Notes: a model not told the origin generated them from the letters alone. DNA of 47,870 nt from Pseudomonadota bacterium (GCA_018242505.1 JAFEBU010000059.1:1-47870), one strand, 5' to 3'; positions 8,482 through 17,451 are shown, numbered from the stretch's first letter. Translations and numbers: made by a program.

Positions 8482-8712
8482 TCAAAGGACGCGCGCGCTC
8501 AACTTCTCGGAGCGCGTAGCCTCCTTGGAGCGCTTAGCCTCCTTCCTGTGCTCGTCACTTTCGTCAGCCCTCTCGTTGAACCGAGTGCCTGGATCACCTC
8601 TTCCGTTCTTGGCACGATGGACGAGGTGAGCCAAGCCCCAGAAGAGAAGCGTTGGGGCGATGACAAATCCAGCAAACGCAGCAAACAACAGAAAGAAGTC
8701 GTTTGAAGTCAT
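8482..8712 (-). CDS. Small membrane protein upstream of ctaG
   Basis: A predicted 76-residue protein with one hydrophobic segment (FFLLFAAFAGFVIAPTLLFW) followed by a highly charged tail rich in Lys, Arg and Glu. The start is ATG 8712. It lies 150 bp upstream of ctaG on the same strand, and the topology is common among small oxidase-assembly or subunit proteins. No known family is recognised. The reading frame could be chance, but the hydrophobic-then-charged layout argues for a gene. Confidence 0.45.
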   Translation of the reverse strand: MTSNDFFLLFAAFAGFVIAPTLLFWGLAHLVHRAKNGRGDPGTRFNERADESDEHRKEAKRSKEATRSEKLSARVL

Positions 8713-9675
8713 GCTCAGAATCCCGGACGATTGAGAGGCGTTTCGACGACATCAAGCCCTGACATGTTGTCATCTCGACAAGTAGGTCATCAAGGCGCTC
8801 GGGAGAACATGCTTAGCTGAAATTCGATCGAGCTCGCATCGGCAGAAAGGTTTCTGCGCACTGCGCGAACAGAATCGATGGTGCAGCAATTTTATTGTCG
8901 CCAATGTTGCAGGTCGTCTCCGGAATGAAGGATCCACCACGCAGTGGCCGCGCAATGCCGCCAGACATGCGAACGGCCCGACAGATGAGGGCCTGCGACC
9001 AGTAATCGAGTTGTCGCGCGACGGGCGCTGGATCATGTTCCGATTACGTCACGCACCATGAGAGCTGTGCTCGGTGTCTGGATTCCCATACTGGTCAGCG
9101 CGGCAGGATGGATCGCTTGGGATTCATGGCATGGCAGCCGCCCCTGGCGTCAATTGATCGCGGCGGTCGCGATCGTCGTCGGCAAGACGAACCTCGATCA
9201 ATTCGCGATCGGCCCGGTTGGCGTGCAGCCGCCCCATCGGATGGTGTGTGCCGGCGCCTTGAACGAGCGAATCCAGAGTTGCTCCCTGCGCAGGGTCGAC
9301 GTCACGCGGCTGCGAGCGTAGAGGCTGAGTGCGCCCGCGCCGAACGCCGCGATCCGCGGCGCGCCGACGATGACTATGACGTTCTCGAGGAAGCGAGAAC
9401 ATCTTGTTTCCGGTCGGCGAAGTCGCTGTCGAATGACACCGCCGTGACGAGCAGTCGGCAACCCAATCGGCCGACATGATTCCATTGCGCGGGCTGGCAG
9501 ACGACTCGCCCTTGGATATCCGCTACGTATCCGGTTGCCGGCGAACAGCGCGCCCCGATTACATGCTCGTTCATGATGCATGCTGGGGATAGCTTCCTAA
9601 ACCGTAAACTTATCTTCATAAATTGGCGGCCAATCGGTAACCCGGCTTTCGCATGGTGCGCTTCAGAGCGTACCG
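8713..9675. other. Degenerate region before the phn locus
   Basis: Nearly 1 kb with no intact gene in the style of the neighbours. Short open frames occur on both strands but lack good starts or family motifs. A possible relic is listed separately at 9058-9321. No phnF-type regulator is present although phnG begins at the right end. I see no convincing Pho box in 9560-9675. Confidence 0.35.
9058..9321 (+). pseudogene. Possible relic of a cytochrome oxidase subunit IV-like membrane protein
   Basis: The translation begins with two hydrophobic stretches, VLGVWIPILVSAAGWIAW and LIAAVAIVVGKTNLDQF. Their spacing and the GKxxLxxF-like pattern resemble short prokaryotic subunit IV proteins of haem-copper oxidases. 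After about residue 60 the hydrophobic character is lost and the end looks random, as after a frameshift. There is no clear ribosome binding site. The oxidase-assembly context to the left is the main support. This is a tentative reading. Confidence 0.2.
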
Positions 9676-10146
9676 ATGTTGCTGTTTCCCTCCTCCGATA
9701 CCTCGCCTGCCCGGCGGCAACGCTGGCTCTCCGTTGTGGCAAAAGCGCCGGCCCATCGGCTGCAGATACTGCGGCAATCGCTCGGCGATACTCCGTCCTA
9801 TACCATGCTGCGTCGGCCCGAGATTGGCCTGATCATGCTTCAGGGCCGTATCTCGGGGAGCGGAGCACCCTTTGCCGCCGGCGAGATGACGGTGACTCGC
9901 GCCGCGGTCCGATTGGCGAGCGGCCAGATCGGCATCGGCTATGTCGGCGGCCGCCATCCCCTGCAAGCAGAACTCGTGGCCGCCATTGACGCCCTGGGAC
10001 AGCTTCCCGAATGGCAACAACCAATCGAAGACCAGATCATCGCGCCGCTCGAGCAAGAGGCCAAGGCGCGCCATCGGCTGCGGGCCGCCATGGCGGCCGC
10101 GACAAAGGTCGAATTCTTCACGGTCGCACGCGAGGCCGGCACATGA
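9676..10146 (+). CDS. phnG: C-P lyase complex subunit PhnG
   Basis: A 156-residue subunit of the PhnGHIJ C-P lyase core, which takes part with PhnI in displacing adenine from ATP by a phosphonate. Family features include RRQRWLSVVAKA near the N-terminus and the core GEMTVTRAAVRLASGQIGI. It is the first gene of a tight rightward run, and its TGA overlaps the phnH ATG in ATGA. No clear Shine-Dalgarno sequence precedes ATG 9676. Confidence 0.93.
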   Translation: MLLFPSSDTSPARRQRWLSVVAKAPAHRLQILRQSLGDTPSYTMLRRPEIGLIMLQGRISGSGAPFAAGEMTVTRAAVRLASGQIGIGYVGGRHPLQAELVAAIDALGQLPEWQQPIEDQIIAPLEQEAKARHRLRAAMAAATKVEFFTVAREAGT

Positions 10147-10727
10147 GCGACATCGCCCTTGGTCTCGCCGATCCCGCGCATGACAGCCAGCGACTGTTCC
10201 GCACCCTGCTCGACGCCTTCGCCCATCCCGGCCGCATCGTCTCTTTGACGGAAGGGTTGGCCGGCGTCGGCTCCTTGAGCCCGGCGGCGACCGCATTCCT
10301 GCTGATGCTGGTCGATCGCGACACGCCACTGTGGTTTTCCCCAGATCTCGACTCGCCCATCGTACGCGATTTCGTCCGCTTCCACACCGGCGCACCTCTG
10401 GTTGCCCGCGAAGTCGATGCGCAGTTCGCCTTTCTGACGCTGCGGCGCGCGCCACTTCTCGATGGCTTTGCCATCGGTACCGATCTCTATCCCGACCGTT
10501 CGGCCACGCTGGTCATCGAAGTGCCTTCGCTTGTCGGCGGCCCCCCATTGACGCTGAGGGGGCCAGGCATCGAGCACCAGGCATGCGTGGGTATCGCCGG
10601 CCTGCCCGCGTCTTTCGTCGCCGAATGGTCGGCGCACCGCGCCCTTTTTCCCTGTGGTGTCGATCTCGTCTTCGTCGCCGGGACCGAACTGATGGCGCTT
10701 CCCCGCAGCATTGCCGTGGAGAGTTGA
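10143..10727 (+). CDS. phnH: C-P lyase complex subunit PhnH
   Basis: A 194-residue subunit of the C-P lyase core. It begins with the conserved FRTLLDAFAHPGRI region, continues with LSPAATAFLLMLVDRDTPLW, and ends with GTELMALPRS, as PhnH proteins do. The start at ATG 10143 overlaps the phnG stop by 4 bp; the longer frame back to 10011 would run through phnG and is not needed. phnI begins one base after its stop. Confidence 0.93.
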   Translation: MSDIALGLADPAHDSQRLFRTLLDAFAHPGRIVSLTEGLAGVGSLSPAATAFLLMLVDRDTPLWFSPDLDSPIVRDFVRFHTGAPLVAREVDAQFAFLTLRRAPLLDGFAIGTDLYPDRSATLVIEVPSLVGGPPLTLRGPGIEHQACVGIAGLPASFVAEWSAHRALFPCGVDLVFVAGTELMALPRSIAVES

Positions 10728-10728
10728 C

Positions 10729-11835
10729 ATGTACGTGGCTGTCAAAGGCGGAGAGACGGCGATTGCCCATGCCCTCGAGCTTCTGGCCGATCGCCGGCGT
10801 GGGTCGCGCGACGTGCCTGAACTGACGCTCGACCAGATCGATCAGCAGCTCGCGCAGTCGGTCGATCGGGTGATGACCGAAGGGTCCTGCTACGACCGCC
10901 AGCTTGCGGCGCTTGCTATCAAGCAGGCGCGTGGCGACCTGATCGAGGCGATCTTCCTGCTGCGTGCCTATCGCACCACTCTGCCGCGCTTCGGCCATTC
11001 CGAACCTATCGACACCAGTCGCATGTCGGCCGAACGGCGCATCTCGTCCACCTTCAAGGACGTGCCGGGCGGCCAGGTCCTGGGGCCGACCTTCGATTAC
11101 ACCCATCGCCTGCTCGACTTCTCGCTGATGGCGAACGGCGAGCGTCCCACGGCGCCGACCGCGCCCATCGATGCAGCTCAGATCTTTCCGCGTGTCGGCG
11201 ACATACTGGAACGCGAAGGCATGCTCGAACCACCGCCGCCTGCCGATGCAGGTGTGTCGACGCAGGACATCACCCGCGATCCGCTCACGTTGCCCGCATC
11301 CCGGCCGGTGCGGCTGCAGGCGCTCGCGCGCGGCGACGAAGGTTTCCTGCTGGCACTCGGCTATTCGACCCAGCGCGGCTACGGCAACAACCATCCGTTC
11401 GTAGGCGAGATCCGCTTCGGCGCCGTGCCGGTCTCCTTCGTGCCGGAGGAGCTGGGCTTCCCGATCGAGATCGCCGAGATCGACGTCACGGAGTGCGACA
11501 TGGTCAACCAGTTCGCAGGCTCGCACGACGTGCCGCCGCAATTCACCCGCGGCTACGGACTTGCTTTCGGGCACGCCGAACGCAAGGCGATGGCGATGGC
11601 TCTCGTCGATCGTGCCCTGCGCGCCGAAGAGCTCTCTGAAGCCGTCATCTCGCCAGCACAGGACGAAGAATTCGTCTTGGCGCACAGCGACAATGTCGAA
11701 GCCTCGGGCTTCGTGCAGCACCTCAAGCTGCCGCACTACGTCGACTTCCAGTCCGAACTCGTCGTCGTGCGCGCCCTGCGCGCCGAGGTCGAGGCGCGCC
11801 AGCAGCAAGCCGCGCTCGATCAGGCGGCCGAGTAG
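10729..11835 (+). CDS. phnI: C-P lyase nucleosidase subunit PhnI
   Basis: With PhnG, H and L, PhnI makes ribose 1-phosphonate 5-triphosphate from ATP and an alkylphosphonate. The protein is 368 residues, normal for the family. Typical segments are MYVAVKGGETAIAHA at the start, RGDEGFLLALGYSTQRGYG in the middle, and EFVLAHSDNVEASGFVQHL near the end. The ATG at 10729 is one base after the phnH stop. The 4-bp gap to phnJ shows the same operon. Confidence 0.95.
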   Translation: MYVAVKGGETAIAHALELLADRRRGSRDVPELTLDQIDQQLAQSVDRVMTEGSCYDRQLAALAIKQARGDLIEAIFLLRAYRTTLPRFGHSEPIDTSRMSAERRISSTFKDVPGGQVLGPTFDYTHRLLDFSLMANGERPTAPTAPIDAAQIFPRVGDILEREGMLEPPPPADAGVSTQDITRDPLTLPASRPVRLQALARGDEGFLLALGYSTQRGYGNNHPFVGEIRFGAVPVSFVPEELGFPIEIAEIDVTECDMVNQFAGSHDVPPQFTRGYGLAFGHAERKAMAMALVDRALRAEELSEAVISPAQDEEFVLAHSDNVEASGFVQHLKLPHYVDFQSELVVVRALRAEVEARQQQAALDQAAE

Positions 11836-11839
11836 CGCC

Positions 11840-12709
11840 ATGCCAGATACCGTCCAGCAGAACGGCCACGGAGAAGGCGCCTACAACTACGCCTATCTCG
11901 ACGAGCAGACCAAGCGGATGATCCGGCGCGCGATCCTGAAGGCTGTCGCGGTACCGGGCTATCAGGTGCCGTTCGGCGGCCGCGAGATGCCGCTTCCCTA
12001 TGGCTGGGGCACCGGCGGCATCCAGGTGACGGCGGCCATCATCGGTCGCGACGACACGCTCAAGGTGATCGACCAGGGCGCCGACGACACGACCAATGCC
12101 GTCTCGATCCGCCGCTTCTTCGCTCGCGTTGCCGGCGTCGCCACCACGACGCGCACCGAGGAGGCGACGATCATCCAGACACGCCATCGCGTGCCGGAGA
12201 CGTCATTGAAGGACGGCCAGATCCTAGTGTTCCAGGTGCCGATCCCCGAGCCGCTTCGCATGCTCGAACCGCGCGAAACGGAGACTCGCACCCTGCACGC
12301 GCTCTGCGAATACGGCGTCATGCAAGTGAGCCTCTACGAAAGCATCGCGCGGCACGGCCGGATCGCCAAGACCTACAACTATCCGGTGCTGGTGAATGGG
12401 CGCTATATCATGAGCCCCTCGCCCATCCCGAAGTTCGACAATCCCAAGCTCGACCGCAATCCGGCACTGCAGCTCTACGGCGCGGGACGCGAGAAGCGGA
12501 TCTATGCCGTACCACCTTACACGTCGGTCAAGAGTCTCGATTTCGAGGATCATCCTTTCGAGATCGAGCGTTGGACCGAGTGCTGCGCACTCTGCGGATC
12601 GACCGAGAGCTTCCTCGACGAAATGATCGTCGACGACACCGGCAAGCGACGTTTCATCTGCTCCGATACCGACTACTGCCAGGAGCGGCAGGATGGGCAG
12701 CGCCGATGA
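11840..12709 (+). CDS. phnJ: C-P lyase catalytic subunit PhnJ (radical SAM)
   Basis: The enzyme that cuts the carbon-phosphorus bond by radical chemistry, forming the cyclic ribosyl phosphate and an alkane. The 289-residue protein carries the unusual cluster motif Cys249-x2-Cys252-x21-Cys274, which holds the 4Fe-4S cluster, and Cys280, matching the catalytic thiyl Cys272 of E. coli. All key residues are present, so it should be active. The ATG at 11840 is 4 bp after phnI; the end overlaps phnK by 4 bp. Confidence 0.96.
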   Translation: MPDTVQQNGHGEGAYNYAYLDEQTKRMIRRAILKAVAVPGYQVPFGGREMPLPYGWGTGGIQVTAAIIGRDDTLKVIDQGADDTTNAVSIRRFFARVAGVATTTRTEEATIIQTRHRVPETSLKDGQILVFQVPIPEPLRMLEPRETETRTLHALCEYGVMQVSLYESIARHGRIAKTYNYPVLVNGRYIMSPSPIPKFDNPKLDRNPALQLYGAGREKRIYAVPPYTSVKSLDFEDHPFEIERWTECCALCGSTESFLDEMIVDDTGKRRFICSDTDYCQERQDGQRR

Positions 12710-13479
12710 CCACGCCGATCCTGTCCGCCAAGGGCGTTACCAAGCGCTTCGGCGGCCGCGTCGCCTGTCGCGGCGTGAACTTCGACCTCTGGCCCGGCGA
12801 AGTACTGGGTATCGTGGGCGAGTCAGGTTCCGGCAAGACCACCCTGCTCAATTGTCTGGCCGGCCGCCTGATCCCCGACGAAGGGCATGTCGCCTACGAG
12901 ACGGCCTCGGCCGGCACGGTCGATGTCCATCGCCTGCCCGAGGCGCGGCGGCGGCTGCTTGCCCGTACCGAATGGGGCTTCGTCCATCAGGACGCACGCG
13001 AGGGCCTGCGCATGGGCGCAAGCGCCGGCGCCAATATCGGCGAGCGGCTGATGGCAATCGGCGCACGCCACTACGGCGACATCCGCCGCACGGCCTCGGA
13101 CTGGCTGACGCGCGTCGAGATCGGTCTCGACCGGCTGGACGACCGTCCCGCGGCCTATTCCGGCGGTATGCGCCAGCGCCTGCAGATCGCCCGCAACCTC
13201 GTGAGCAATCCTCGGCTGGTGTTCATGGATGAACCAACCGGCGGCCTTGATGTCTCGGTGCAGGCCCGCCTGCTCGACCTGTTGCGCGGCCTGGTGGACA
13301 GCTTCCACCTTTCGGCCGTCCTGGTGACGCACGACCTCGGCGTAGCGCGGCTGCTGACCCATCGGCTGATGGTCATGCACGGTGGCGACATCGTCGAAAC
13401 AGGCCTCACCGACCAGATGCTGGACGATCCGCAGCACGCCTACACCCAGATGCTCGTCGCCTCGATCCTGCCGGTGTGA
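12706..13479 (+). CDS. phnK: C-P lyase-associated ATP-binding protein PhnK
   Basis: An ABC-type ATPase that binds the C-P lyase core rather than a membrane permease. Walker A is GESGSGKTT near residue 40, the signature is YSGGMRQRLQIARNL, and Walker B is LVFMDEPTGGLD followed by the H-loop VTHDLG. The length is 257 residues. It starts by ATGA overlap with phnJ and ends in a GTGA overlap with the likely phnL start. Confidence 0.94.
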   Translation: MTTPILSAKGVTKRFGGRVACRGVNFDLWPGEVLGIVGESGSGKTTLLNCLAGRLIPDEGHVAYETASAGTVDVHRLPEARRRLLARTEWGFVHQDAREGLRMGASAGANIGERLMAIGARHYGDIRRTASDWLTRVEIGLDRLDDRPAAYSGGMRQRLQIARNLVSNPRLVFMDEPTGGLDVSVQARLLDLLRGLVDSFHLSAVLVTHDLGVARLLTHRLMVMHGGDIVETGLTDQMLDDPQHAYTQMLVASILPV

Positions 13480-14183
13480 CCGAGATGCCACTCGTCCTTC
13501 GTGTCCAGGCCCTCAACAAGTCCTTCATCATGCATGCGCAGGGCGATCTGTCGCTCCCTGTGCTGCGTGACGTCGCCCTCGATGTGGCGCCGGGCGAATG
13601 CCTTGCACTGGTCGGACCTTCCGGCGCCGGCAAGAGCACGCTTCTGCGCTCGCTCTTCGGCAACTATCGGCCACAGAGCGGTTCGATCCGTGTGCGCCAT
13701 CGCACTAACTGGGTCGAGCTGGTGGGGGCTGAGCCGCGCGTAACACTCGATGTGCGTCGGCACACCATGGGCTTTGTCAGCCAGTTCCTGCGGGTGATCC
13801 CGCGGGTGGCGACGATCGATGTGGTCGCCGAGCCGATGCTTCGACTAGGTGCTTCGCCGGAGGAGGCGCGCCGGCGTGCCGAATTCCTGCTGGGCATCCT
13901 GGGTATTCCCGATCGGCTGTGGTCATTGCCACCCGCGACCTTCTCGGGCGGCGAACAGCAGCGCGTGAACATCGCCAGGTCGCTGATCGCCGAATACCCT
14001 GTGCTGCTGCTCGACGAGCCGACCGCCTCGCTCGACGCGGCCAACCGCGACAGCGTGATCGACCTCATCCGCGCCCGCCGCAAGGCTGGCGCAGCCATCG
14101 TCGGCATCTTCCACGACGTCGCCGTGCGCGATGCGCTCGCCACGCGCCTGTATCCTGTCGATCTTCCCGGAGCGCCCGCATGA
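13476..14183 (+). CDS. phnL: C-P lyase-associated ATP-binding protein PhnL
   Basis: A second ABC-type ATPase of the C-P lyase system, of about 235 residues, with Walker A GPSGAGKST, signature FSGGEQQRVNIARSL and Walker B VLLLDEPTASLD. The GTG at 13476 overlaps the phnK stop (GTGA); the ATG at 13485 would remove only three residues and is an equal candidate. The end overlaps phnM by ATGA. In E. coli PhnL is needed for nucleoside attachment together with PhnGHI. Confidence 0.93.
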   Translation: MTEMPLVLRVQALNKSFIMHAQGDLSLPVLRDVALDVAPGECLALVGPSGAGKSTLLRSLFGNYRPQSGSIRVRHRTNWVELVGAEPRVTLDVRRHTMGFVSQFLRVIPRVATIDVVAEPMLRLGASPEEARRRAEFLLGILGIPDRLWSLPPATFSGGEQQRVNIARSLIAEYPVLLLDEPTASLDAANRDSVIDLIRARRKAGAAIVGIFHDVAVRDALATRLYPVDLPGAPA

Positions 14184-15322
14184 GTACCGAAGCCGTCTTC
14201 ACCAACGGCCGCATCATCACGGCTGATGCCGAATTCACAGGCACTGTCGTCGTCCGCGACGGGCGCATCGCCGTGCTGAGCGACAGTCGCGCTCGCATGC
14301 CGGAGGCGATCGATCTTGACGGCGACTATCTGTTGCCAGGCTTCGTCGAGCTGCACACCGACAATCTCGAGAAACACTTCGCGCCGCGGCCGGGTGTCGT
14401 GTGGCCGAGCGTGCCCGCTCTGATAGCTCATGATACGCAGATCGCCGCCGCCGGCATCACCACCGTCTTCGATTCGCTCGCGCTAGGCGACGTGCGCGGC
14501 GAGACCGACCGCGTGCGCAATCGCGAGCGCATGGTCGAGGCCATCTGCAGTGCCGTCGAGCGGAGACTGCCGAGGGTCGATCATCGCATGCATCTGCGTT
14601 GTGAGATTGTGGCGAACGACGCGGTCGATGCAGTGGATCGCTGGATCGATCTGCCACTCGTCGGCCTGATCTCGATCAATGACCACACGCCAGGTCAGCG
14701 GCAGTTCCTCGATCCCGAAAAGCTCCGCCTCTATCACACCAAGAAATACGGCATGACCAATGACGAGTTCGAGGTCTTCCAGACCGAGGCTTTGACCCTG
14801 CACGCAAAGAATGCCGTGCGCCATCGCAGTGAGATCGTGTCGCGCGCCCAGGCGCGGGCACTCCCCATCGCCAGCCATGACGATGCGACGTCAGAGCACG
14901 TGCGCGAAGCGGTGCAGAACGGCATGACCATCGCCGAATTTCCGACCACCCGCGAGGCAGCCCACGCCTCGCACGAAGCCGGACTCGCCGTGCTAGTGGG
15001 TGCTCCCAACCTGGTTTTGGGCGGCTCGCACTCCGGGAATATCGCCGCCATCGATCTCGTGCGGGCGGGCCAGGTCGATATCCTGTCGTCCGACTATGTT
15101 CCGGCCAGCCTGATAGAGGGCGTGTTCCGCCTGCCCGCCGCTGCCGGCATCTCGCTGCCCGAGGCTGTGAAGCTCGCCTCGCTCAACCCGGCGCACGTGG
15201 TGAGCCTCAACGATCGCGGCGAGATCGCCGTCGGCAAACGCGCCGACCTCATGCGCGTGCGCACGGTCGGAGATGCCCCCGTCGTCCGCTCGGTCTGGTG
15301 CGAAGGCGAGCGAGTCGTTTGA
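14180..15322 (+). CDS. phnM: Alpha-D-ribose 1-methylphosphonate 5-triphosphate diphosphatase PhnM
   Basis: An amidohydrolase-superfamily enzyme that removes pyrophosphate from the ribosyl phosphonate triphosphate before C-P cleavage. The 380-residue protein has metal-binding motifs FVELHTDNLEKH (about 53-64), ASHDDAT and SSDYVPASL in the expected order. It overlaps phnL at its start (ATGA), and its stop overlaps the probable TTG start of phnN. Confidence 0.95.
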   Translation: MSTEAVFTNGRIITADAEFTGTVVVRDGRIAVLSDSRARMPEAIDLDGDYLLPGFVELHTDNLEKHFAPRPGVVWPSVPALIAHDTQIAAAGITTVFDSLALGDVRGETDRVRNRERMVEAICSAVERRLPRVDHRMHLRCEIVANDAVDAVDRWIDLPLVGLISINDHTPGQRQFLDPEKLRLYHTKKYGMTNDEFEVFQTEALTLHAKNAVRHRSEIVSRAQARALPIASHDDATSEHVREAVQNGMTIAEFPTTREAAHASHEAGLAVLVGAPNLVLGGSHSGNIAAIDLVRAGQVDILSSDYVPASLIEGVFRLPAAAGISLPEAVKLASLNPAHVVSLNDRGEIAVGKRADLMRVRTVGDAPVVRSVWCEGERVV

Positions 15323-15912
15323 CCGTGCGGGCCAACAAGCCGGGTCCGCTGGTCTACGTCATGGGTCCCTCGGGTGCGGGAAAGGATTCCGTGCTCGCGC
15401 AGGCCCGCTTGCTCCTGGCGGCCGACATGCCGGTGGTATTTGCCCATCGCTATATCACCCGGCCCGCCGGGACAGGCGGCGAGAACCACATTGCGCTGAC
15501 CCGGGCGGAATTCGCGCGACGACGCGCCCACGGCCTGCTCGCCTTCCACTGGCACGCACACGGCAACGACTACGGCATCGGTTGCGAAATCCAGGCCTGG
15601 CGCGACGCCGGCCTTACCGTCGTGGTTTCAGGATCGCGCGAACATTTTCAGAGCATGGACGACATCGACGAAGATCTCTGCCCGGTCCTGATCACCGCCC
15701 CGCCGGCGGCGCTCGCCGAGCGGCTTGCGGCCCGCGGCCGGGAAGACAAGGCCGCGGTGCTGGCGCGGCTCGAGCGCGGCACCGCCTACGCAGTGAACGA
15801 CCGTCGGTTGGTCACGATCGCCAACGACGGCCCGCTCGACCATGCGGCCCGTGCCTTGGTCAGCTTGCTCGCCACACTTCGCTCTTCACCAGACGGCCGC
15901 CGCCAAGCCTGA
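15319..15912 (+). CDS. phnN: Ribose 1,5-bisphosphokinase PhnN
   Basis: Converts ribose 1,5-bisphosphate to PRPP, the last step of the C-P lyase route. It resembles guanylate kinase: the P-loop GPSGAGKDS lies near residue 24 and RYITRPAG follows. TTG 15319 overlaps the phnM stop; GTG 15325 is an alternative. About 197 residues. The last 53 bp overlap the end of the DUF1045 gene on the other strand, so the two arms of the locus collide tail to tail. Confidence 0.92.
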   Translation: MTVRANKPGPLVYVMGPSGAGKDSVLAQARLLLAADMPVVFAHRYITRPAGTGGENHIALTRAEFARRRAHGLLAFHWHAHGNDYGIGCEIQAWRDAGLTVVVSGSREHFQSMDDIDEDLCPVLITAPPAALAERLAARGREDKAAVLARLERGTAYAVNDRRLVTIANDGPLDHAARALVSLLATLRSSPDGRRQA

Positions 15913-16597
15913 AGCGGGCCAGCACGGTGAAGGCGCGATCGGGTGCGCTCTGGCGAAAGACGCAGAGATCACGCACCTGCAATGGCGCGCCGATGGAGGT
16001 GGCGAAACGCCGGCGCAGCAACTCCTTCACTGCTGTTCGCTCTGTCGCGTTCGAAAGGCGGCCGGTCAGCGTGAGATGGAAGCGCCATTCCTCGAAGACA
16101 TAGGGATAACCCCAGCGTGTGAGGAGCTGCTCCTGGCGCGGCGACAGGCCTGCAGCGCGCCGCCGCGCCAGCTCCGTCGCGTCGGGGGGACGGCGGAATT
16201 CGTCGAACTCGACCACGCAGCGATCCGCCAGATCCTGCAACGCCGGACAGGGTGTAGCCGGGACCAACGCCAGGAAATCAGACAGCTCGGCCAGCGTCAT
16301 CGAGGGAACGATGATGGGTCGCAATGTCGTTGCGAAAGCACCGACCGCCGCGATGAAGTCACTCTCCGAGACATCAGCCGCCAGCGCCATCGGCGGCTTC
16401 AGCGTGCCGTGAAAGCCGTAGCGGCGTGGATCGGCGGTGATTTCCGCGAGCCGATCGAGCGCAAAGCCCGAGACAAGGGTCAACCGCCGCGTCCGCCCGT
16501 TCTCGGGATTCCAGCCCAGCCACTGGCTCGCCGCCAGCGCCAACCCCTCGTCAGATCGTGGCGCGTAGTAGAGCGCATATCGTGCAGTATCGCTCAT
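15860..16597 (-). CDS. DUF1045 phosphonate-operon protein, 2H phosphoesterase superfamily
   Basis: A 245-residue protein of the DUF1045 family, which is tied to phn operons in alphaproteobacteria. Two His-x-Thr motifs characteristic of 2H phosphoesterases are visible, HGT at residues 63-65 and HLT at 174-176, so a cyclic phosphate is a plausible substrate. No PhnP is present, and this protein may open the 5-phosphoribosyl 1,2-cyclic phosphate made by PhnJ. That role is inference. It is the last gene of the phnC arm, overlapping phnE2 by ATGA. Confidence 0.85.
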   Translation of the reverse strand: MSDTARYALYYAPRSDEGLALAASQWLGWNPENGRTRRLTLVSGFALDRLAEITADPRRYGFHGTLKPPMALAADVSESDFIAAVGAFATTLRPIIVPSMTLAELSDFLALVPATPCPALQDLADRCVVEFDEFRRPPDATELARRRAAGLSPRQEQLLTRWGYPYVFEEWRFHLTLTGRLSNATERTAVKELLRRRFATSIGAPLQVRDLCVFRQSAPDRAFTVLARFRLGGGRLVKSEVWRAS

Positions 16598-17451
16598 GCC
16601 ACGCGTCCCTTCCGGCCGATCAGGGCAAAGCGCAACTGGTTCGAGGTGAAGTCGATCAGCACGACGGTGATCAGGATCATGGCGATGATGAACGAGACCT
16701 GTTGCAGTTCGAGTACCCGTATGGCCTCGGCCAGATGCAGGCCGATGCCGCCTGCGCCGACGATGCCGATGATGGTGGCCGAGCGCGTGTTCGATTCGAA
16801 ATAATAGAGGACCTGGCTCGCCAGTACCGGGAAAACCTCCGGCAAGATACCGAACCGCACGCCGAGCAGCCGGCTGCCTCCCGCGGCAACAACGCCCTCG
16901 ACCGGCCGGCGGTCGGCCGCCTCGATCGCCTCGGAGAAGAGCTTGCCGAAGCTGCCGATGTCCGAGGTCATGATGGCGAGCGCGCCGGCGAACGGCCCCA
17001 GCCCCACGACATTGATCCAGATCAGGGCCCAGACAAGGATATCAACGCTACGGATCATGTCGAGCGAGCGGCGCGTCAGGAGACGCAGCACCCGCGCCGC
17101 GACCACGTTGCGGGCAGCCAGCAGACCGAGCGGCATCGCAAGCAAGGCCGCCGACAACGTCCCCAACAGCGAGATGGCCACGGTTTCGACGAGAGCCGAG
17201 GCATAAAGTCTGACATGCGACCAGCTTCCGGGATCGGGCGGCAGCAGGTGGCCCACCACCTCCCAGAGCTTGCTCGCACCCTGGAGCATCTTGCTGTCGA
17301 AAAAGCCGAGACCGGCCATGCCGACCAGCAGCAGAGCAATCGCCGCGGCGACTACGCCCAGGGCCATCACCCTGTCGCGGCCGCACCCTTGAAAATGCTG
17401 CGGGTGACGACTCCGCAGCGCGTCGATATCAAGGGGCGGCCGAATGCTCAT
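16594..17451 (-). CDS. phnE: Phosphonate ABC transporter permease PhnE (second copy)
   Basis: A 285-residue inner-membrane permease with the coupling motif around EGVVAAGGSRLLGVRFGILP and the closing GAGGIGLHLAEAIR typical of PhnE. It pairs with the neighbouring PhnE1 to form a hetero-dimeric channel. Its start overlaps the phnE1 stop by one base, and its end overlaps the DUF1045 start by 4 bp. Confidence 0.92.
   Translation of the reverse strand: MSIRPPLDIDALRSRHPQHFQGCGRDRVMALGVVAAAIALLLVGMAGLGFFDSKMLQGASKLWEVVGHLLPPDPGSWSHVRLYASALVETVAISLLGTLSAALLAMPLGLLAARNVVAARVLRLLTRRSLDMIRSVDILVWALIWINVVGLGPFAGALAIMTSDIGSFGKLFSEAIEAADRRPVEGVVAAGGSRLLGVRFGILPEVFPVLASQVLYYFESNTRSATIIGIVGAGGIGLHLAEAIRVLELQQVSFIIAMILITVVLIDFTSNQLRFALIGRKGRVA

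Noticed and set aside
9560..9675. Possible Pho box before phnG
   Set aside because: CTTATCT with AAATTG is the nearest match and is too poor in the second half.
10513..11841. 442-codon open frame antisense to phnI
   Set aside because: A shadow of a high-GC gene: no family motifs, no ribosome binding site, and it spans phnH and phnI, which are certain.
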